Position numbers and translations under genes: made by a program. The notes under the pieces are model-generated. The model had not been told where the DNA came from and did no database searches. It saw only the letters and a list, made by a program, of their open reading frames with translations. A stretch of DNA of 32,626 nucleotides, taken from Phocaeicola sp. GTDB lineage: Bacteria > Bacteroidota > Bacteroidia > Bacteroidales > Bacteroidaceae. Every line of letters begins with the position of its first letter. Positions within the stretch are counted from its first letter, which is position 1. Where the stretch lies: the NCBI GenBank assembly GCA_020026225.1, contig JAHHQU010000028.1, positions 1 to 32,626 on the forward strand, written 5' to 3'. Below are positions 17,060 through 24,783 of the stretch, piece by piece.

Positions 17060-17860
17060 TTAGATTTTGTAGTCTAACCAAGCGTCAATCAGCTTACGGG
17101 CGATACTCAATTTCTTGGGAATTTCTGGAAGGTGGTCACGAGAATAAAAAGCACCGGTACTTAATTCTTCATTCTGCAATTTGATTTCTCCACTTTCATA
17201 TTCGGCCGAATAGCCTACCATGATTCCGCTGGGGTAAGGCCAAGGCTGACTTCCGAAATATTTCAGATTCTTGATGCGAAGACCTGTCTCTTCCATAACT
17301 TCGCGATGTACGCATTCTTCTAAGGTTTCACCCGGCTCGAGGAACCCAGCTACCAATCCTTTGAAAGTGCCGCGAAAGTTGCGTGCATGTACCAATAAAA
17401 CTTTGTCGTCTTTTTTGATGAGGACGATGACGGCAGGAGAGATACGTGGATAAAACTCTTGTCGGCATTCAGGACACCGCTTGGCTATCGGTGAAACTTG
17501 GATAGTAGGTACACCGCACATGGGACAATAACGGCTGTTTTTGTCCCAATTCAGAATCTGAGATGCTTTCCCTGCACGTTGGTATTCTTCCAAAGGAAGT
17601 ACATCGAAAGAGGCACGTAGGTCTTTCATCATCTGTGGGCTATCTTCATTTCCGGCTACGGGTGTATTGATGGCATACGTCTTGGCAGTATATCCATTGA
17701 TATTTCCAATCGTATGTATCGTGCTTCCGATAGGAACCGCTACCGGTGGGCGGGTTCCGTAAGGAATATGGTAACCATCTTCTTTTTTCTCAATCAGCAA
17801 TTGGCCGGAGTTAAATACGAACCAGCCACAATATTCGTCATTGTCAGTTTCCATAATCAT
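17060..17860 (-). CDS. nudC: NADH pyrophosphatase, Nudix hydrolase (NudC)
   Basis: This enzyme hydrolyses NAD(H) to NMN(H) and AMP; family members also remove NAD caps from RNA. From the ATG at 17860 it is 266 aa. It has a zinc ribbon with CPMC and CPEC (Cys112, 115, 129, 132), a Nudix box GFLEPGETLEECVHREVMEE (starting at 172) continuing TGL, and the diagnostic SQPWPYP at about 204, which separates NudC from other Nudix enzymes. The frame is open to a TTG at 17878 that would overlap the tex stop. I prefer the ATG at 17860 (a second ATG is at 17854), which leaves 14 bp after tex. It is probably translated from the tex transcript. Confidence 0.95.
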   Translation of the reverse strand: MIMETDNDEYCGWFVFNSGQLLIEKKEDGYHIPYGTRPPVAVPIGSTIHTIGNINGYTAKTYAINTPVAGNEDSPQMMKDLRASFDVLPLEEYQRAGKASQILNWDKNSRYCPMCGVPTIQVSPIAKRCPECRQEFYPRISPAVIVLIKKDDKVLLVHARNFRGTFKGLVAGFLEPGETLEECVHREVMEETGLRIKNLKYFGSQPWPYPSGIMVGYSAEYESGEIKLQNEELSTGAFYSRDHLPEIPKKLSIARKLIDAWLDYKI

Positions 17861-17874
17861 ATTGTATTCAGTTA

Positions 17875-20016
17875 TCAAGCTTGTTTAATTCCTTTCATGG
17901 TCAGATTAATGCGTTTCCTTTCATGGTCTACACTCAAGACGCGTACACGTATATGTTGGTGTATGCTGACTACGGAGGTAGGATCGGATACAAATTGATC
18001 TGCCAGTTGGGAGATATGTACCAATCCGTTTTCTTTGATTCCTAAATCGACGAAACATCCGAAATTAGTGATGTTGGTAATGATGCCCGGAAGTTCCATG
18101 TCTTCGGTTATGTCATCTATGGTGCGGATGTTCTTGTCGAATTCAAAAAACTGGATTTTTTGGCGAGGATCCCGTCCCGGCTTGTCCAATTCCTGAAGAA
18201 TGTCGGTAAGCGTGGGCAGACCTACCGTATCTGTAACGTATCGGTCTAATTCTATTTTTGCTCTCAGAGCCTTATCCTTGATCAAGTCGGCTACAGAACA
18301 TTGTAAATCTTTTGCCATCTTTTCTACGATGCGGTAGCTTTCCGGGTGTACGGCAGAATTGTCCAAAGGATTTTGACCTTGAGGTATACGTAAGAATCCG
18401 GCACATTGTTCAAAAGCTTTTGCCCCCATGCGAGGAACTTTCAACAAGTCTTCACGCGAGCGGAACGGACCGTTTTCCGTACGGTAGTTGACAATGTTTT
18501 GAGCAAGGACAGGTCCCAGTCCAGAAACGTAAGTCAGCAGATGCTTGCTGGCCGTGTTTACATTGACACCTACCAAGTTCACGCAACTTTCTACGGTTTG
18601 GTCCAAAGAGGCTTTCAGTTTCGTTTGGTTCACGTCATGCTGGTATTGGCCAACTCCAATGGACTTGGGGTCAATCTTGACCAGCTCTGCTAAAGGATCC
18701 ATCAAACGACGGGCGATGGATACGGCACCGCGTACGGTAACGTCGTAGTCTGGAAATTCTTCGCGGGCAGTTTTAGATGCCGAATAAATGGAAGCCCCAT
18801 CTTCACTTACCACAAACACCTGTACTTCACGGTCGTACCGTAAGGATGTGACGAATCTCTCCGTTTCACGGCTGGCAGTTCCATTACCTATCGCAATCGC
18901 TTCTATATTATATTGCTCTACCAATTTTACCAGCTTGCGTGCCGCTTGGCTGGCTTCCGAACGAGGAGGGTGGGGAAAGATGGCCTCATTGTGGAGCAAG
19001 GTACCTTGGGCATCCAAACAAACGATTTTGCATCCCGTGCGGAATCCCGGGTCGATGCCTAAAGTCCTTTTCTGACCGAGAGGTGCAGCAAGTAGCAGTT
19101 GACGGAGGTTCTCTGCAAATACTCGGATGGCTTCGTCATCGGCATGTTCTTTGCTCAACGTTGCATATTCGGTCTCAATGGCAGGTCCTAACAAACGCTT
19201 GTAGGCATCTTTAATGGCTTCTTCTACCTGTTTTGAACAAGCATTCTTATTCCGAATGAAAATACGCTCCAAACGTTCATTGCATTCTTCTTCGTGGGCG
19301 GGAGAAAGGGTCACTTTCAGAATACCCTCCGATTCTCCTCTGCGTATTGCAAGCAGACGGTGTGAGCTGCAACGTTTTAACGGTTCGTTGAAGTCAAAGT
19401 AGTCCCGGTATTTTGCTGCCGCTTCATCTGATTCTTTTCTTTTTATGACTTTGGCTGTAACCATTCCTTGGCGGCTGAACAGGTTGCGGATTTGGTTGCG
19501 GGCACGTTCGTCTTCGCTGATTTGCTCCGCAATGATGTCGCGGGCTCCTTTTAAGGCGTCCGATTCGTCTTTAACCTCTCCTTTCACGAATTCCTGTACT
19601 TTTTTCTTCAGATCGTTTTCACGTTGCATCATCAGGAGAAGAGCCAAGGGTTCCAAGCCTTTCTGTCGGGCGATTTCCGCACGGGTCTTTCGCTTGGGTT
19701 TGTAAGGGAGGTAGATATCCTCCAGTTCAGTCGCTTCCCAGCAGTTTTCAATGCGAAGCTGCAGTTCATCGGTCAGTTTCCCTTGTTCCTTGATGCTTGT
19801 CAGTACTGTATGTTTTCGTTTGTCCAGTTCGACCAACTTTTCATATTTTGCATGGATGTCGCCGATTTGTACTTCATCCAGTCCGCCTGTCGCTTCTTTA
19901 CGGTAGCGGCTGATAAATGGAATGGTTGCTCCTCCTTGTAATAATTTCAAAGTGTTCTCCACACGGTGAAGCGGGAGTTTGAGGGTATCGGCTATGATCT
20001 GGCTAAATTGTTCCAT
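17875..20016 (-). CDS. tex: Tex-family RNA-binding transcription accessory protein
   Basis: This 713-aa cytoplasmic protein is of the Tex type. Order: N-terminal helical region with the HTH-like segment; central YqgF/RNase H-like domain starting about 317 (TLGIDPGFRTGCKIV, Asp322); helix-hairpin-helix domain about 490-555 (VSGLGPVLAQNIVNYR, VPRMGAKAFEQCAGFLR); and C-terminal S1 domain about 640-710 (GIITNITNFGCFVDLGIKEN, GLVHISQLA). Length is slightly under the usual 720-780. Tex proteins bind RNA and act with the transcription machinery, though the exact role is not settled. It is the first gene of a two-gene unit with nudC. Confidence 0.95.
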   Translation of the reverse strand: MEQFSQIIADTLKLPLHRVENTLKLLQGGATIPFISRYRKEATGGLDEVQIGDIHAKYEKLVELDKRKHTVLTSIKEQGKLTDELQLRIENCWEATELEDIYLPYKPKRKTRAEIARQKGLEPLALLLMMQRENDLKKKVQEFVKGEVKDESDALKGARDIIAEQISEDERARNQIRNLFSRQGMVTAKVIKRKESDEAAAKYRDYFDFNEPLKRCSSHRLLAIRRGESEGILKVTLSPAHEEECNERLERIFIRNKNACSKQVEEAIKDAYKRLLGPAIETEYATLSKEHADDEAIRVFAENLRQLLLAAPLGQKRTLGIDPGFRTGCKIVCLDAQGTLLHNEAIFPHPPRSEASQAARKLVKLVEQYNIEAIAIGNGTASRETERFVTSLRYDREVQVFVVSEDGASIYSASKTAREEFPDYDVTVRGAVSIARRLMDPLAELVKIDPKSIGVGQYQHDVNQTKLKASLDQTVESCVNLVGVNVNTASKHLLTYVSGLGPVLAQNIVNYRTENGPFRSREDLLKVPRMGAKAFEQCAGFLRIPQGQNPLDNSAVHPESYRIVEKMAKDLQCSVADLIKDKALRAKIELDRYVTDTVGLPTLTDILQELDKPGRDPRQKIQFFEFDKNIRTIDDITEDMELPGIITNITNFGCFVDLGIKENGLVHISQLADQFVSDPTSVVSIHQHIRVRVLSVDHERKRINLTMKGIKQA

Positions 20017-20435
20017 GTAGTTATTGAATTAATTTGAAATCTATAGTAGTAACATAGAGCTTTATCTGAAAGCTCTGCATTCAAGCTCTTTTTATCTCCT
20101 AAGGTTATAGGATGCAAGATGCTTTTGTTTCTTTATGCAAACATACATAAATCTCTTGAATTCTATATACTCTTTTAAAGATACAAAAGCTCCTTTTGAA
20201 TGATTGCATAAGGATTTCTTTCAGATTGTGTAGAATTTATGGGGTGGAAATGCAGTGGAAGTGGGAGGATTTAAGGAGGACTGCTGACTTTTATGGCAAA
20301 GGAAGGACTTTCTGTCCTTTATTTGTTCATTCCTGTTAAGACAACTCCCTGATTTCGTCATTCATATCAAGAAGAACGGATGGGAAAAGTCTTAAAATAT
20401 CCTTGATAAAATATTTCTGTTTATTAAACTTTATT
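20017..20435. other. Divergent intergenic region, tex / mannose operon
   Basis: No gene is seen. On the minus strand, CAAACATA at 20138-20145 reads TATGTTTG, a -7 match for tex with a leader of about 120 nt. That leader contains an 8-bp hairpin (20056-20063 with 20069-20076) and a further AGAGCTT copy at 20083-20089 that could pair with the same AAAGCTCT arm. A short AAGGAC/GTCCTT hairpin lies at 20303-20319. None of these is a recognised regulator class. Confidence 0.4.
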
Positions 20436-20443
20436 TATCTTTG
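20436..20443 (+). promoter_or_regulatory. -7 box of the mannose-utilisation operon
   Basis: TATCTTTG is a full match to the Bacteroidetes -7 box, 57-64 bp before the ATG. A clear -33 TTTG at the right distance is lacking. A regulated promoter that needs an activator is one explanation. Confidence 0.55.
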
Positions 20444-20499
20444 CAATGGTTTATATGTATGAACAAATAAAATAAAAAGTAAACAATATACTAAATTAT

Positions 20500-22230
20500 A
20501 TGTCAATGATAAATTCTAAGTATGATAAATTTCCAGCTACGAGAATAAAGGATGGTTGGATAAAGAAAGATTGGAATAATATCCTTCCTTTGTTTTCGAA
20601 TGTGACACTTCTTTCTGTTGATTTTTATTCAGGAATCTTGGAAAAGGAAGTGATTGAAACTTTTTTAAGTTTGTCCTTTAATTTAGTTATTGATACGAGA
20701 GAGTTGTTAAAGCCCGAGGAAGAAGTACGAAGAATGACAGCCTCGTTCATGACTGACGACACTTTGTTTGGTTTCATGACGAACTTGCGGTTGAAGGACT
20801 TCTTTGATGCTTCGAAAGTAGAAGCTGCTCGAAAGAAAATCCAGGAAGCGGAAGGTCGCGTCTTGGTCATAGGAACAGGAGCCACTTGGGTGACCGAAGG
20901 GTTGGATGCAACCACTGTTTATGCCGACATGGCTCGATGGGAAATCCAGCAGCGTTTTCGTAAGCATCTGGTCAGAGGACTGGGTGTAGACAATCATGAG
21001 GATGCAGTGAGCATTCAGTACAAACGTGGTTATTTCATTGATTGGAAAGTCTTGGATATCTATAAGGACGGACTGTTCTCGATGATAGATTATTGGTTGG
21101 ATACTAACGATGCTGATACTCCGAAGCTGATTGACAAGGAAACGTTCTTCAAAGGTATTGATGCTACGGTACATAAGCCATTTCGTGTGGTTCCGTTCTT
21201 TGACCCTGCTCCATGGGGAGGGCAATGGATGAAAGACGTCTGTGGTTTGGATAAAGACAAGATAAATTACGGTTGGTGCTTTGACTGTGTGCCTGAAGAA
21301 AACAGTCTGCTGTTTGAGGTGGAAGGCATTCTCTTTGAATTACCTTCTCAAGACTTGGTGTTGTTGAGAAGTCGGGAACTCCTGGGTGAACCGGTTGAGG
21401 CGCGCTTCGGTAAGGATTTCCCAATCCGTTTTGACTTCTTGGACACCATGGGAGGTGGAAATCTAAGTTTGCAGGTACATCCTACCACTCAATTTGTGCA
21501 TGAGAATTTCGGTATTCATTATACTCAAGATGAAAGCTATTATTTGCTCGATGCCGATGAAGGAGCTACTGTTTATTTAGGTCTGAAGACGGGTATCCAT
21601 CCTGATGAAATGATTGATGATCTGCGTAAGGCACAACGTGGAGAAATCGTTTTTGATGCCGAAAAATATGCAAATCGGTTCCCTGCAAAGAAACATGACC
21701 ACTTTTTAATCCCTGGAGGTACCGTTCATTGTTCAGGGGCAAGTGCCATGGTTTTGGAAATAAGTAGTACACCTAACTTGTTTACTTTCAAGCTTTGGGA
21801 CTGGCAACGATTGGGATTGGACGGGAAGCCGCGTCCGATAAATGTAAAAAGAGGTGTAAAAGTTATTGACTGGAAACGTGATACTGAATATGCAAAACAT
21901 TATCTTTGCAATCGGATAGTGGATATCGATTCAGGTGATGGATGGCGAGAGGAGAAAACAGGTCTTCATGAAAACGAGTTTATTGAGACCCGTCGTCATT
22001 GGTTTACGAAGAAAGTAATCCATCACACCAACAATAGCGTGAATGTGTTGAACTTCATAGAAGGGGACGAAGCGGTAGTGGAAAGTCCTACGAATGCTTT
22101 TGAACCGTTTGTGATTCATTACGCAGAAACGTTTATTATTCCAGCTTGCCTTGGCGAATATACCATTACTCCGTTAAATGCTCTTGAAGGTAGAGAGTAT
22201 GGAACGATTAAAGCTTATATTCGTTTTTAA
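20500..22230 (+). CDS. Class I mannose-6-phosphate isomerase with N-terminal extra domain
   Basis: The protein is 576 aa, against roughly 320-420 for ordinary type I isomerases. Residues about 225-576 form a cupin isomerase that would interconvert mannose-6-phosphate and fructose-6-phosphate. Zinc-site residues are visible as Gln325 and His327 (LQVHP), Glu345 (DESYY) and His410 (IPGGTVH). Residues 1 to about 220 are a separate domain with a Rossmann-like strand-turn (RVLVIGTGATWV, 120-131) and DATTVYADMARWEIQQRFR. It has no Walker P-loop, and I cannot assign its function. The start is ATG 20500 (a second ATG is at 20506). The ROK kinase starts 20 bp downstream, so mannose is a likely substrate of the pathway. 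Confidence 0.85.
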   Translation: MSMINSKYDKFPATRIKDGWIKKDWNNILPLFSNVTLLSVDFYSGILEKEVIETFLSLSFNLVIDTRELLKPEEEVRRMTASFMTDDTLFGFMTNLRLKDFFDASKVEAARKKIQEAEGRVLVIGTGATWVTEGLDATTVYADMARWEIQQRFRKHLVRGLGVDNHEDAVSIQYKRGYFIDWKVLDIYKDGLFSMIDYWLDTNDADTPKLIDKETFFKGIDATVHKPFRVVPFFDPAPWGGQWMKDVCGLDKDKINYGWCFDCVPEENSLLFEVEGILFELPSQDLVLLRSRELLGEPVEARFGKDFPIRFDFLDTMGGGNLSLQVHPTTQFVHENFGIHYTQDESYYLLDADEGATVYLGLKTGIHPDEMIDDLRKAQRGEIVFDAEKYANRFPAKKHDHFLIPGGTVHCSGASAMVLEISSTPNLFTFKLWDWQRLGLDGKPRPINVKRGVKVIDWKRDTEYAKHYLCNRIVDIDSGDGWREEKTGLHENEFIETRRHWFTKKVIHHTNNSVNVLNFIEGDEAVVESPTNAFEPFVIHYAETFIIPACLGEYTITPLNALEGREYGTIKAYIRF

Positions 22231-22250
22231 TTAAAATATTTAATAATACT

Positions 22251-23351
22251 ATGTATAGTAAAGATCAGAGAATCGTTATGACATTGGATGCAGGAGGTAC
22301 AAATTTTGTATTTTCAGCAATCCAAGGAGGTAAAGAAATTATGGCACCTATTAATATGCCATCGGTACCTAACAATATGGGAAAGTGCTTGGAGCAGTTG
22401 GTCAAGGGATTTACTAAGGTGCAGGAGTCACTTTCTCAGAAAGCTTCTGCTATCAGCTTCGCTTTTCCTGGTCCTGCAGATTATTTGCATGGAGTAATCG
22501 GTGACCTTCCTAACTTCCCTGCTTTTAGAGGGGGCGTTGCATTGGGTCCGTATTTGTCTGAACAATTCAATATGCCAGTTTACATTAACAATGACGGTAA
22601 CCTTTATGCTTACGGTGAAGCATTGTTTGGAATGCTTCCTTCTGTGAACCGATTCTTGGAAGAGAGCGGAAGCAAACGCCGTTATCGCAATTTGATTGGT
22701 CTTACATTCGGAACAGGTTTCGGTTGTGGTGTCGTTTTGGACCGTACATTGCTTACCGGTGATAACGGTTGTGGCGGTGATGTTTGGTTGATGAGAAATC
22801 CTAAGAACCCAGAATTGATCGCTGAAGAAAATGTAAGTATCCGTGCGGTAAAGAGAATGTATCACGAATTGTCGGGTGCCGATGTTACTGAGTTGAGCCC
22901 GAAAGACATCTTCGACATAGCAGAAGGTACTCGTGAAGGAAACCAGGAAGCTGCAAGACAGAGCTTCTATCAATTGGGAGAAGTAGCGGGTGATGCAATT
23001 GTACATACCTTAGATATCGTAGACGGTTTGGTCGTGATAGGTGGAGGATTGTCTGGCGCTTCTAAATATATCATGCCGGGTATCATGGCAGAAGTTAGAA
23101 ACCGCTTCCACAACGTTGAAGGCAACTGCTTCTCATGTTTGCAGTCTGAAGCGTATGACTTGACCAATCCAGATGATATTGAAAAGTTCAAGGACGACGG
23201 CCGTAAGGATGTGGCAGTTCCTTGTTCTGATAAGGTGACGGATTACTATTACGAAAGAAAAGTCGGAATTTCATTCTCAACAATAGGTACTAACCAAGCT
23301 ATTGCATTGGGTGCTTATGCTTTTGCTTTGAATGAATTAGACCGTGCATAA
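22251..23351 (+). CDS. ROK-family sugar kinase, divergent
   Basis: This 366-aa cytoplasmic kinase has the ROK/ASKHA fold. It shows the phosphate-binding loop LDAGGTN (12-18), FPGPADY (72-78), the catalytic Asp in INNDGN (Asp115), and the second phosphate loop TFGTGFGCG (152-160). There is no N-terminal winged helix, so it is a kinase and not a repressor. It is unusual in lacking the ExGH sugar-binding motif and the Cys-rich zinc motif (CGCGxxGC) of typical ROK glucokinases; the segment reads GDNGCGGDVWLMRNP (170-184). A larger C-terminal half is present. Between the isomerase (20 bp) and the transporter (21 bp) the best guess is a mannose (or related hexose) kinase. The substrate is inferred from context. 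Confidence 0.85.
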   Translation: MYSKDQRIVMTLDAGGTNFVFSAIQGGKEIMAPINMPSVPNNMGKCLEQLVKGFTKVQESLSQKASAISFAFPGPADYLHGVIGDLPNFPAFRGGVALGPYLSEQFNMPVYINNDGNLYAYGEALFGMLPSVNRFLEESGSKRRYRNLIGLTFGTGFGCGVVLDRTLLTGDNGCGGDVWLMRNPKNPELIAEENVSIRAVKRMYHELSGADVTELSPKDIFDIAEGTREGNQEAARQSFYQLGEVAGDAIVHTLDIVDGLVVIGGGLSGASKYIMPGIMAEVRNRFHNVEGNCFSCLQSEAYDLTNPDDIEKFKDDGRKDVAVPCSDKVTDYYYERKVGISFSTIGTNQAIALGAYAFALNELDRA

Positions 23352-23372
23352 CCTGGGGTAACTGTAGAGGCT

Positions 23373-24551
23373 ATGAAGAAGAAAAACATTGTACCTATTT
23401 GTTCGGTCTTGTTTGCTTTCTTTATCATGGGTTTCTGTGATATAGTAGGCATTTCTTCCGATTATGTTCAACGTACTTTTCATTGGTCTCCATTTATGAC
23501 AGGATTGATACCTTCATTGGTATTTATCTGGTTCTTGTTCTTGGGTATTCCGATAGGCGGCCTGATGAACAAATGGGGAAGAAAGAATACGGTATTGCTG
23601 AGTCTGGTGATCACTATTGTAGGTATGTTTTTACCTTTGGTAGTGTATAGCAGCATCAGCTGTGTATTGGCATACGTGTTCTTGGGTATCGGCAATGCCA
23701 TTTTGCAGGTGTCGCTGGTTCCTTTGTTGACGAACGTGATTACCAATAAACGATTGTTTACCAGTGCGTTGACAGGTGGACAGGTCTGTAAGGCCGTGTC
23801 TTCGTTGTTAGGTCCAGAGTTTATTCTTTTTGCCATTGCCATTTGGGGTGATGACAAATGGTATTTCTGTTTTCCTGTTTTAGGGGTCTTGTCTATCGCA
23901 TCGGCTCTTTTATTGCATTTTTCTTCCATACCGGAAGAAGTCAAGGAGCAGTCGGTCAATAGCCTGAAAGCGATAGCAGAAGGAATATCCTTGTTGAGAG
24001 ACAGGAAGATCCTGATGTTGTTTTTGGGGATCTTCTTTGTTGTAGGAGTTGATGTTTCAACCAATTTTGTCAGTTCGAAGATTATGACGGAACGTTTTTC
24101 TTGGACTGCAGAAATGGCCAAATACGCTCCGCAAGTTTATTTCTTGAGCCGTACAATCGGTGCCTTCTTGGGGGCATTCGCTTTGACGCGTATTCATGAA
24201 GTGAAATATTTCAAGGTGAATATTGCAGCTTGCTTGATTACTTTGCTTGTATGGGCTATGGTAGAAAATGAGTATGTAAATGTCGCATGTATTGCTGGAG
24301 TCGGTTTTTTTGCTTCTTCAATTTTTGCGATTTTGTACTCTTTGGCTGTGCAGCATCGCCCGGAAAAGACAAATCAGATTTCCGGTTTGATGATTACGGC
24401 TATTGCGGGAGGAGCTGTGGTGACTCCTGTAATAGGTGCGTTTACTCCGCTTATTGGGGTGACAGCTGGTATTTGGGTAACTATGCTTTGTGTCGTTTAT
24501 TTGCTGTATTGTGCTTTTGTAACTTGCAAAAGCTTCGATGTTGCCAAATGA
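23373..24551 (+). CDS. MFS sugar transporter
   Basis: This 392-aa inner-membrane protein has about 12 hydrophobic helices and the MFS loop motif between helices 2 and 3 (GGLMNKWGRKNTVLL). It has no signal peptide beyond the first helix. It is the third gene of the isomerase-kinase operon, so it probably imports the hexose that the kinase phosphorylates. It may belong to the fucose/glucose-galactose permease branch, but I cannot fix the subfamily by eye. The start codon is 21 bp after the kinase stop. A hairpin/terminator element follows before the GH92 gene. Confidence 0.88.
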   Translation: MKKKNIVPICSVLFAFFIMGFCDIVGISSDYVQRTFHWSPFMTGLIPSLVFIWFLFLGIPIGGLMNKWGRKNTVLLSLVITIVGMFLPLVVYSSISCVLAYVFLGIGNAILQVSLVPLLTNVITNKRLFTSALTGGQVCKAVSSLLGPEFILFAIAIWGDDKWYFCFPVLGVLSIASALLLHFSSIPEEVKEQSVNSLKAIAEGISLLRDRKILMLFLGIFFVVGVDVSTNFVSSKIMTERFSWTAEMAKYAPQVYFLSRTIGAFLGAFALTRIHEVKYFKVNIAACLITLLVWAMVENEYVNVACIAGVGFFASSIFAILYSLAVQHRPEKTNQISGLMITAIAGGAVVTPVIGAFTPLIGVTAGIWVTMLCVVYLLYCAFVTCKSFDVAK

Positions 24552-24621
24552 CATAAAGACCTATAATAGATTATCTGCTTTTGTCTCAGATGGTTACTGA
24601 AATGACGGGGATAGAATGTTC

Positions 24622-24700
24622 AAGCATTTCTGGTGCCCGGTCGTAAAGTGAGAAAATAGAAATGCTTTGAGGTTTTCCTCAAGGCATCTCTATTTTTTTT
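24622..24700 (+). promoter_or_regulatory. Candidate transcription attenuator before GH92
   Basis: The terminator is an 11-bp stem (24662-24672 with 24677-24687, one G-U) with a TTTT loop and a run of eight T bases (24693-24700). Its 5' arm can instead pair with an upstream segment: 24622-24631 is perfectly complementary over 10 bp to 24658-24667. The two pairings share 24662-24667 and exclude each other, the usual terminator/anti-terminator layout. It sits between the MFS and GH92 genes. Confidence 0.6.
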
Positions 24701-24783
24701 AATCCGTATGAGTGCTCTTTCTGAATACGGGAAGTAGTGATTTTCGGCTTCAGATTGATGTACAGAATGAGTTAACTTTTAAT

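Noticed and set aside
23480..24121. 213-aa open frame antisense to the MFS transporter
   Set aside because: It mirrors the transporter frame and shows no family features.
24712..24783. N-terminal extension of GH92 from a GTG
   Set aside because: It would put 24 residues before a standard lipoprotein signal peptide and starts just behind the terminator; ATG 24784 fits better.
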